Origin: Robiginitomaculum sp.
GTDB lineage: Bacteria; Pseudomonadota; Alphaproteobacteria; Caulobacterales; Maricaulaceae
Length of the DNA: 5,041 nt
NCBI GenBank assembly: GCA_002733485.1
Contig: NVVU01000094.1
Location: forward strand, 3,825-8,865
Direction of reading: 5' to 3'
Shown here: positions 1 through 5,041 of the stretch, piece after piece
Position numbering within the stretch: position 1 is the first letter of the stretch
Layout: the number at the start of each line of letters is the position of its first letter
The notes under the pieces: model-generated
Databases searched by the model: none
What the model was told of the DNA's origin: nothing
What the model saw: only the letters and a program-made list of their open reading frames with translations
Translations under genes and position numbers: made by a program

Positions 1-1103
1 ACATGCGTTGATAAAGCGTGCGTGTCAGCGCTTAATGTCACCATATGTTCGACAGCCGTCTTTTCACCATTATAGAGCATCGCCCATTGTGCCTCGGTAA
101 TGGCGACAATGGGTTTTGCTCTGACTGCATATTCAGCGGCTTTACCGGGCGGCGTTAACGCATGGGCAGAGCCAGCCAGAACCAGGGCGTGCGCCGCGTT
201 CTGTAGAGCATGAGATTGTTGCAGGGACAACACGCCATAAAGGGTGATTTTATCGGCACAATTGCTGGCTTGAATCTGCTCTTCCTCCGCCGCGCTCAAA
301 CGACCGGCAATATGCAAATGCAAAGCCTGGTTTTGCGCGGTGGCTCGGGCAAAGACATCCAGAGTATCGCCGATATTACAATCGGGATCAGAAAGAGAAA
401 AGCTCCCCGTATAGACAAGGTTCACTTTATTGGCAGGGAGGGTGATTTCATCGTCCGGTGCGATGCTTTCTTCCAAAATTGAAAAATGTGGCAAGACAAA
501 AACCTTGCCCGGTTCGCAGACATAGCGGTGCATTTCCTCGGCGATGGCATGATTCACCGTACTGATCAGATCTGCCTGGCGCAGCATTTTTGATGCGATC
601 CTGCGTTCAATAAAATTCCTAATGGTGCTTTCACGTTGTCTGCGAAATGGCCTGACCAGCCAGTGGTCGCGCATATCGGCAAACCAGTGACAGCCTGTCG
701 TGTTTTTAAAATACTGGCCAGCATAATGGATGGATTCCGGCGGACTGGTAGTGATCACCCAGTCGGGCTGAAAGGGGATCGCCTTCTGGGCGGCGTGGAT
801 TGCCCTTTTAGTCCAGCGAATGTCCGGGTCCGGCCATAGCAGCCAATCGCGCAAGTGATCGCGTAGGCCGGGCGGTAAAGGGATGCCAGTAACCGGGTCC
901 GGCTGCACATGGGGCACGGCAATGCCTTCAATCCCGTCTGGCAAGGCCGGGGCCACAACAAACACCCGACAGCCAAGATCCTGCAATGCCTTGACCAGAT
1001 AATACGGGCGCCGCGCCCCGCCAGAGACATGGGGCGGAAAATGGCGCGCAAACAGGATAATATTTGGTCGATAATCCTCAGTATTTTTCTCTGGTTCCGG
1101 CAT
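1..1103 (-). CDS. GT-B fold glycosyltransferase (GT4-like), 3' end beyond window
   Basis: Translating the minus strand from ATG 1103 gives 367 codons with no stop up to the left edge, so the C-terminus is missing. The product is probably a cytoplasmic or membrane-associated glycosyltransferase of the GT4 type that adds a sugar from a nucleotide donor to a lipid-linked glycan. Visible features are an N-terminal Rossmann strand with a glycine-rich loop (NIILFARHFPPHVSGGARR, residues 14-32), the stretch TTSPPESIHYAG (118-129), a WFADMRDHW block (140-148) common in this family, and the start of the second Rossmann domain at LVYTGSF (229-235). TPPGKAAEYAVRAKPIVAI (317-335) contains E324, the likely donor-site glutamate. 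An in-frame TGA at 1109-1107, six bases upstream, leaves ATG 1103 as the first start; its Shine-Dalgarno (AAGG, 11 bases upstream) is weak. It lies 36 bases after the 6-dehydrogenase gene, so co-transcription is likely. Use of the GlcNAc(3NAc)A donor is inferred from context only. Confidence 0.88.
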   Translation of the reverse strand, partial: MPEPEKNTEDYRPNIILFARHFPPHVSGGARRPYYLVKALQDLGCRVFVVAPALPDGIEGIAVPHVQPDPVTGIPLPPGLRDHLRDWLLWPDPDIRWTKRAIHAAQKAIPFQPDWVITTSPPESIHYAGQYFKNTTGCHWFADMRDHWLVRPFRRQRESTIRNFIERRIASKMLRQADLISTVNHAIAEEMHRYVCEPGKVFVLPHFSILEESIAPDDEITLPANKVNLVYTGSFSLSDPDCNIGDTLDVFARATAQNQALHLHIAGRLSAAEEEQIQASNCADKITLYGVLSLQQSHALQNAAHALVLAGSAHALTPPGKAAEYAVRAKPIVAITEAQWAMLYNGEKTAVEHMVTLSADTHALSTH

Positions 1104-1139
1104 AGCTCACTTTACCTTGAGCACCGGCAATGACAACGC

Positions 1140-2498
1140 TCAGGCACGCACAACCTTATCTGAGCGCTCTTTAATGGCGTTGCGGGTATCGACCACCAGA
1201 TCAACAGCGGCCAGCAGCGGCGCATAATCCACATCGTCATGGTCGGTAGCAATCAACGCCACATCAAACTTTGACAATGCTTCTTTTGTCCAGATGGCCG
1301 AGACCATGCCTTCGACCTCAGGGTGTTCACGAATGGACGGAGCCACCGGAATATAAGGGTCATAATATTCGACCTCCATGCCACGGGCGCGCAATTTGTC
1401 GATCAGCTCCAGTGCCGGGCTTTCACGCATATCATCGACATTTTTCTTATAGGCCAGACCGACCACCAGCGCCTTGGCGCCCTTCATGGCCAGACCCAGT
1501 TTTGCGTTCATGGCCTCGGCCAGACGATCCACCACATGACCGGGCATGTTGGAATTGATCTCACCAGCCAGTTCGATAAAGCGGGTGTTCAGGCCATAGG
1601 CTCGGGCTTTCCAGGTCAGGTAAAACGGATCAATCGGAATGCAATGCCCGCCAAGGCCGGGACCGGGGTAGAACGCCATATAGCCAAAGGGCTTGGTCTT
1701 GGCCGCCTCGATCACTTCCCAGACATCAATGTCCATCGCCTCAAAAACGACTTTCAGCTCGTTCACCAGGGCGATATTGACGGCGCGGAAAATATTTTCC
1801 GTCAGCTTTACCGCCTCGGCGGTGCGCAGGTTTGGCACCGGCACGGTGGGCACAATGGCTCCATAAAGCGCGCAGGCCATCTCACGTTCTGGCGTGGAAG
1901 ACGCCCCCACCACCTTGGGTATGGTTGAGGTTTCAAAATTGGGATTGCCCGGGTCTTCGCGCTCTGGCGAATAGGCAATGGCAAAATCCACGCCGGCTTT
2001 CAGGCCACCAGCTTCCAATATGGGTTGCAGCACTTCTTCGGAGGTGCCGGGATAGGTGGTGGATTCCAAAACGATCAACTGGCCCGGTTGTATATGCCGG
2101 GCAATATTCTCGGTTGTAGCAATGACATAAGAAAGATCCGGCTCGCGATGTGCCCCCAACGGCGTTGGTACGCAGATCAGGATGGCATCCACAGATTTCA
2201 GGCCGTTAAAGTCGGTAGTTGAGGAAAAATGTCCGGAGGCATTCATCGACTGGATACGCGCATCGGAAATATGCTTGATATAGGACTTGCCACCCTCCAG
2301 CATCTCCACCTTGGCTGCATCAATGTCAAAGCCCACAACAGTCAGGTTCTGACGCACAAAGGCCTCGGCCAGTGGCAAGCCTACATAGCCAAGCCCCACG
2401 ACACCGATGCGTAATTTCTTGTCCGCAACCTTGCGCACAAAGGCTTCGCTAAGTGCCGTCAGGGGCCGGCTGGCATTTGTGGTTTCTGAAACCGTCAT
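1140..2498 (-). CDS. wbpA: UDP-N-acetyl-D-glucosamine 6-dehydrogenase (WbpA type)
   Basis: This NAD-dependent enzyme oxidises C6 of UDP-GlcNAc twice to give UDP-GlcNAcA, the first step towards UDP-GlcNAc(3NAc)A. The 452-residue protein is full length for the UDP-glucose/GDP-mannose dehydrogenase family. The Rossmann motif GVVGLGYVGLPLA spans residues 32-44 (G35, G37, G40), and an acidic residue ends strand 2 (FDID, D58). LESTTYPGT (144-152) and YSPEREDPGNPNFET (176-190) are typical of the WbpA branch. K231 and N235 sit in the conserved central helix, and the catalytic cysteine is C286 in GPGLGGHCIPIDP (279-291). The C-terminal domain carries AYKKNVDDMRESPA (349-362). About 29 residues precede the first strand, somewhat more than I recall for the Pseudomonas protein. 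The start is supported by AAGGA at 2510-2506, seven bases upstream. The gene ends in TGA, 27 bases after the aminotransferase and 36 before the glycosyltransferase. A UDP-ManNAc or UDP-GalNAc dehydrogenase is less likely given the neighbours. Confidence 0.95.
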   Translation of the reverse strand: MTVSETTNASRPLTALSEAFVRKVADKKLRIGVVGLGYVGLPLAEAFVRQNLTVVGFDIDAAKVEMLEGGKSYIKHISDARIQSMNASGHFSSTTDFNGLKSVDAILICVPTPLGAHREPDLSYVIATTENIARHIQPGQLIVLESTTYPGTSEEVLQPILEAGGLKAGVDFAIAYSPEREDPGNPNFETSTIPKVVGASSTPEREMACALYGAIVPTVPVPNLRTAEAVKLTENIFRAVNIALVNELKVVFEAMDIDVWEVIEAAKTKPFGYMAFYPGPGLGGHCIPIDPFYLTWKARAYGLNTRFIELAGEINSNMPGHVVDRLAEAMNAKLGLAMKGAKALVVGLAYKKNVDDMRESPALELIDKLRARGMEVEYYDPYIPVAPSIREHPEVEGMVSAIWTKEALSKFDVALIATDHDDVDYAPLLAAVDLVVDTRNAIKERSDKVVRA

Positions 2499-2505
2499 CG
2501 GGTCG

Positions 2506-2510
2506 TCCTT
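2506..2510 (-). promoter_or_regulatory. Ribosome-binding site of the 6-dehydrogenase
   Basis: On the minus strand AAGGA lies seven bases before ATG 2498, an ideal Shine-Dalgarno spacing. It fixes the start codon and supports the hydrophilic N-terminal extension ahead of the Rossmann fold as real coding sequence. It lies in the 27-base spacer after the aminotransferase stop codon. Confidence 0.75.
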
Positions 2511-2525
2511 ATCTTTGTGTCAGCG

Positions 2526-3653
2526 CTAGCGATGATTAAATCCGCGCACCGCTTGAATAATTATATCCTGCGTACCCTCGTCCAGATAGGGGTGCATAGG
2601 CAGGGAAATCACGCGTGTGGCCTTGTCCTCGGATACGTCCAACCCACCAGCCCCAACAGGGAAATCTTTATAGGCCGTCTGCATGTGCATGGGCTTGGGG
2701 TAATAAATCGCACTGGGAACGCCATTGGCCTTCAGATGCGCCGCCAGCCCTTCACGGTCTTTATGCTCGATGGTGAATTGCGCCCAGGTGGAAACACCAC
2801 CCTCAATCATCGCCGGGACAGCATCAACGCAGTCCTTCAAGGCTTCGCAATACCGACTGGCGACTTTATTGCGACGTTCGATCTCATCGGCAAAAATGGC
2901 TAGTTTTTCGATCAGAATGGCCGCTTGCAGCGTATCAAGACGCGAATTCATGCCAATGCGGATATTGTCGTATTTATCGCCGCCTTTACCGTGTACCCGC
3001 AAGGACCGAATAATATCGGCGGTTTCATCACAATTGGTCAGCACCGCGCCGCCATCACCATAACAGCCCAGCGGTTTGGCGGGAAAAAAGCTGGTGGTGG
3101 TGACATCGGCCCAATGCAAGGGATGGTTTCCGTTCAGCGTACAGCCAAAGCCTTGCGCGGAATCGGCGACCAGTTTCATATCGTATTTTTTGGCAATGCG
3201 CTTAAGCGCCGGATAATCCGCCGGCTGGCCAAAAAGATCGACCGCAATAATAACTTTGGGGGTCAGTTTGCCCTCAGCTTTGGTCTTCTCAATGCTGGCT
3301 TCCAGCTTTACCGGATCAATGTTGTAGGTATCTGGAAGAATATCGACAAAAACCGGCGTGGCGCCGTACCAGGGAACGATTTCCCCGGTGGCAGCAAAGG
3401 TAAAGCTGGGACAGTAAACCGCGTCACCCGGCCCGACCTTCCAGGCGAGGAGTGGCAAAGCCAGCGCATCGGTACCATTGCCACAGCCCAGCGCATGTTT
3501 TGCATTCCCAAATTCAGCGATCTGCTCTTCAAAAAGGGTAACCTGTGGCCCCATGATAAAGCGGCCCTCGTCCAGCACCTTGGTAATGGCGGCGTTGATT
3601 TTATCTTCGATCCGCGCCCGTTGCGCCTGCAAATCAATAAAGGCTATGCCCAT
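2526..3653 (-). CDS. wbpE: UDP-2-acetamido-2-deoxy-3-oxo-D-glucuronate aminotransferase (WbpE/WlbC type)
   Basis: This PLP enzyme of the DegT/DnrJ/EryC1/StrS family transfers the amino group of glutamate to the 3-keto sugar made by the 3-dehydrogenase, giving UDP-GlcNAc(3NH2)A. The 375-residue protein is full length. It opens with FIDLQAQRARIEDKI (5-19), typical of WbpE. GNGTDAL (58-64) should bind the PLP phosphate. D164 in VADSAQGFG (162-170) should contact the pyridine nitrogen. K193 in SFFPAKPLGCYGDGGA (188-203) is the Schiff-base lysine. N236 and R238 in GMNSRLDTLQAAIL (234-247) are conserved substrate or cofactor contacts, and the near-terminal SLPMHPYLD also matches WbpE. The start ATG has AAGGA nine bases upstream, and the gene ends in TAG. 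The neighbouring 3-dehydrogenase and 6-dehydrogenase favour the GlcNAc(3NAc)A role over other sugar aminotransferases of the family. Confidence 0.95.
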   Translation of the reverse strand: MGIAFIDLQAQRARIEDKINAAITKVLDEGRFIMGPQVTLFEEQIAEFGNAKHALGCGNGTDALALPLLAWKVGPGDAVYCPSFTFAATGEIVPWYGATPVFVDILPDTYNIDPVKLEASIEKTKAEGKLTPKVIIAVDLFGQPADYPALKRIAKKYDMKLVADSAQGFGCTLNGNHPLHWADVTTTSFFPAKPLGCYGDGGAVLTNCDETADIIRSLRVHGKGGDKYDNIRIGMNSRLDTLQAAILIEKLAIFADEIERRNKVASRYCEALKDCVDAVPAMIEGGVSTWAQFTIEHKDREGLAAHLKANGVPSAIYYPKPMHMQTAYKDFPVGAGGLDVSEDKATRVISLPMHPYLDEGTQDIIIQAVRGFNHR

Positions 3654-3662
3654 GACTTTTAT

Positions 3663-3667
3663 TCCTT
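3663..3667 (-). promoter_or_regulatory. Ribosome-binding site of the aminotransferase
   Basis: On the minus strand AAGGA lies nine bases before ATG 3653, inside the 38-base spacer after the 3-dehydrogenase gene. It follows directly on the 3' arm of an inverted repeat (3682-3668), so folding of the messenger there could limit its access to ribosomes. Confidence 0.7.
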
Positions 3668-3682
3668 TTCACGGTTCGTGAA
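3668..3682 (-). promoter_or_regulatory. Inverted repeat abutting the aminotransferase ribosome-binding site
   Basis: The minus-strand spacer contains TTCACG-AAC-CGTGAA, a perfect 6-base-pair stem with a three-base loop. The Shine-Dalgarno AAGGA follows without a gap. ATTC at 3687-3684 can also pair with GAAT at 3664-3661 across a small internal loop, which would bury GGA of the Shine-Dalgarno. It has no U-run after it, so it is not a standard intrinsic terminator. The repeat is seen directly; a role in translational coupling is inference. Confidence 0.35.
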
Positions 3683-3691
3683 TGAATGTTT

Positions 3692-4663
3692 TTACGAATT
3701 TCCCGCCATAATCATGGCCTGCAAAACCGCCAAAGCCTCTTTGGCGTCGGTGCGTGGGTTGGCCCGGCTGGTGCAACAATCCAGAAAATGCTGGCATTCC
3801 TGGCGGAGGGGTTCGGCCGCCATATCATAGGGCAGTATTTCTGCCTCGGCCTTAACCGGCACTGGCTTGCCAGAATTACGATCAATGCTGTGGCGATAAA
3901 GGCGCAGCTTTTGCGCTTTGTCCGGATGGGTGTCCTCAAAAACGGCCATAGCCTTATCGCCCACCACCACCAGGCGCTGTTCCTTGAAAGGGTGCAGCCA
4001 GGAGGCAAAAATGTGGGCGCGGCCACCAGAGGGAAAGGTCATATTGACCCGGTATTCGTCTTCGATCCCCGGGGTAACCCAGCCTGCGCCAGTGCCCTCG
4101 ACATGATCCGGGGCTTCACCAAAAAGCGCCAGCATCAAAGAGAAATCATGAGGGGCCAGGCTCCAGAGCGCATTTTCCTCGGTACGGAAAATACCGGTGC
4201 TGACCCGGTTTGAGTAGGCATATTGAATGGTGCCCAGATCCCCGGCGCGTACACTGCGAAGCAGGGCCTCAAACGCCGGATGGTATTGCAATAAATGGCC
4301 GACCATCAAAATACGATCGGCCGCGCTGGCGGCATCGGCAATAGCGCTGGCATCTTCCATAGTCAGCGCCACCGGCTTTTCGACATAGACATCCTTGCCC
4401 GCAGCAATCGCATCCAGTGCGATTTTGGCATGTAATTCAGCCGGCACGGCTATGACCACTGCCGAAATATCATCCGAGGCCAGGACTTCGTCCAGAGAAA
4501 GCGCATCCACGCCGTACTCTTTGGCAAATTTGGCGGCCACTTCGGCACGCGGATCAACTACGGCTGCCAAGGCCCCAAGAGCGGAAAAATTGCGCACAAG
4601 GTTTTTCCCCCAATGCCCGCACCCGATTACGGCTACGCTTGATCCATTACCCTTACCAGCCAT
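3692..4663 (-). CDS. wbpB: UDP-N-acetyl-D-glucosaminuronate 3-dehydrogenase (WbpB/WlbA type)
   Basis: This Gfo/Idh/MocA-family oxidoreductase oxidises C3 of UDP-GlcNAcA to the 3-keto sugar used by the aminotransferase. In some characterised homologues the tightly bound NADH is reoxidised by 2-oxoglutarate, which the aminotransferase step supplies from glutamate. Counting from ATG 4663 the protein has 323 residues, about the usual length. VAVIGCGHWGKN (10-21) is the NAD-binding glycine loop, and D37 in VVDPR ends strand 2. YVEKPVAL (93-100) carries the active-site lysine K96. GHLLQYHPA (122-130) and ALWSLAPHDFS (165-175, with the probable catalytic H172) are characteristic of the WlbA/WbpB branch rather than generic inositol dehydrogenases. 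The start is ambiguous by one codon: GTG 4666 and ATG 4663 are adjacent and in frame, with stop TAA at 4681-4679 upstream. GGA at 4675-4673 is nine bases from ATG and six from GTG. I chose ATG. The gene ends in TAA, 38 bases before the aminotransferase. Confidence 0.92.
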   Translation of the reverse strand: MAGKGNGSSVAVIGCGHWGKNLVRNFSALGALAAVVDPRAEVAAKFAKEYGVDALSLDEVLASDDISAVVIAVPAELHAKIALDAIAAGKDVYVEKPVALTMEDASAIADAASAADRILMVGHLLQYHPAFEALLRSVRAGDLGTIQYAYSNRVSTGIFRTEENALWSLAPHDFSLMLALFGEAPDHVEGTGAGWVTPGIEDEYRVNMTFPSGGRAHIFASWLHPFKEQRLVVVGDKAMAVFEDTHPDKAQKLRLYRHSIDRNSGKPVPVKAEAEILPYDMAAEPLRQECQHFLDCCTSRANPRTDAKEALAVLQAMIMAGNS

Positions 4664-4760
4664 CACACAGTATCCATTTTATACTTTCACGGGCCTTATA
4701 GCAGGGCTGTTTGGCGGGTAAACCGCGTTTCTCAGGCTTTGCATCACAATAGTTTGCAAA

Positions 4761-5041
4761 TCACGACACGGGGGCAAGTTTACTATCATTCAGGGTATAA
4801 ACTTCCCCGGTGCGCGGGCAAATCAGGTCATCGCCCAATATATCGCCGCTCTTGCTGACCCAGCCTATGCGCCGTGCCGGAACCCCCGCCATTAGTGCAT
4901 AGGCTAGCACGTCTTTGGTCACTACGGCCCCGGCGGCAATAAAGCAATATTCGCCCAGCTCGCGTCCACAAACAATGGTCGCATTGGCTCCGATTGAGGC
5001 CCCTTTGCGCACCAGAGTTTGTGCAAATTCACTTTTGCGAT
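4761..5041 (-). CDS. wbpD: UDP-2-acetamido-3-amino-2,3-dideoxy-glucuronate N-acetyltransferase (WbpD/WlbB type), 5' end beyond window
   Basis: This is the C-terminal 92 residues of a left-handed beta-helix (hexapeptide-repeat) acetyltransferase that uses acetyl-CoA to acetylate the 3-amino group, the last step to UDP-GlcNAc(3NAc)A. The frame is open to the right edge and begins RKSEFAQTLVRKGASIGANA, a signature of WbpD-like proteins. Hexapeptide turns continue through TIVCGRELGEYCFIAAGAVV, followed by TKDVLAYALMAGVPARRIGW, the usual coil ending and acetyl-CoA-contact region. The tail has CPRTGEVY, common in this subfamily. Characterised WbpD is about 190 residues, so roughly half is missing upstream, including most of the early coils and probably the catalytic histidine. 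An in-frame GTG at 5012 is an internal valine, not a start, because family sequence continues upstream of it. The gene ends in TGA, 97 bases before the 3-dehydrogenase. Confidence 0.93.
   Translation of the reverse strand, partial: RKSEFAQTLVRKGASIGANATIVCGRELGEYCFIAAGAVVTKDVLAYALMAGVPARRIGWVSKSGDILGDDLICPRTGEVYTLNDSKLAPVS

Noticed and set aside
755..1051. A 98-codon minus-strand frame inside the glycosyltransferase region, considered as a sign of a frameshifted gene
   Set aside because: The glycosyltransferase frame from 1103 reads through this region without interruption and carries the family motifs, so this other phase is a shadow and no frameshift is needed.
1104..1139. Possible terminator between the 6-dehydrogenase and the glycosyltransferase
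   Set aside because: The 36-base spacer has no stable inverted repeat followed by a T-run on the minus strand.
1323..1928. A 201-codon plus-strand open frame opposite the 6-dehydrogenase
   Set aside because: It is the reverse strand of a well-conserved WbpA-type enzyme, and its translation has no recognisable motif.
2925..3830. A 301-codon open frame on the plus strand opposite the aminotransferase
   Set aside because: It is antisense to a gene with intact PLP motifs, spans the aminotransferase start and the end of the 3-dehydrogenase gene, and its translation shows no recognisable domain. It is a shadow.
4761..5012. An 83-residue standalone acetyltransferase starting at GTG 5012
   Set aside because: Conserved family sequence (RKSEFAQTLV) continues in frame upstream to the window edge, so the GTG is an internal valine of a longer, edge-truncated protein.

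Overview
The window holds part of a surface-polysaccharide (O-antigen or capsule type) gene cluster. All recognisable genes lie on the minus strand and read right to left as one apparent operon. Protein sequences resemble the Wbp/Wlb enzymes of Gram-negative bacteria. By eye, base composition is moderate, a little over half G+C, with mixed codon use. This fits a proteobacterium, perhaps an alphaproteobacterium, but the sequence does not fix the taxon. No rRNA, tRNA, mobile element, CRISPR array or plasmid feature is visible.

Layout in transcription order: (1) 5041-4761, the C-terminal part of a WbpD/WlbB-type N-acetyltransferase, cut by the right edge; (2) a 97-base spacer; (3) 4663-3692, a WbpB/WlbA-type NAD-dependent 3-dehydrogenase of the Gfo/Idh/MocA family; (4) 3653-2526, a WbpE/WlbC-type PLP aminotransferase; (5) 2498-1140, a WbpA-type UDP-GlcNAc 6-dehydrogenase; (6) 1103-1, a GT-B glycosyltransferase cut by the left edge. 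Spacers 3 to 6 are 27-38 bases long, with Shine-Dalgarno sequences before the aminotransferase and the 6-dehydrogenase. No convincing promoter or terminator is visible, so transcription probably enters from beyond the right edge and leaves past the left edge.

Together the four enzymes form the known route from UDP-GlcNAc to UDP-2,3-diacetamido-2,3-dideoxy-D-glucuronic acid, UDP-GlcNAc(3NAc)A. WbpA oxidises C6 to the acid, WbpB oxidises C3 to a ketone, WbpE installs the 3-amino group from glutamate and WbpD acetylates it. The glycosyltransferase may use this sugar or another one in the same repeat unit; its specificity cannot be read from sequence. A 2-epimerase of WbpI type, which would give the ManNAc(3NAc)A form, is not in the window.

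This is a well-characterised type of pathway, and I see no undescribed system. The points worth a second look are small: a hairpin abutting the aminotransferase ribosome-binding site, a tandem GTG-ATG start on the 3-dehydrogenase, and two edge-truncated genes that simple ORF calling misses or shortens.
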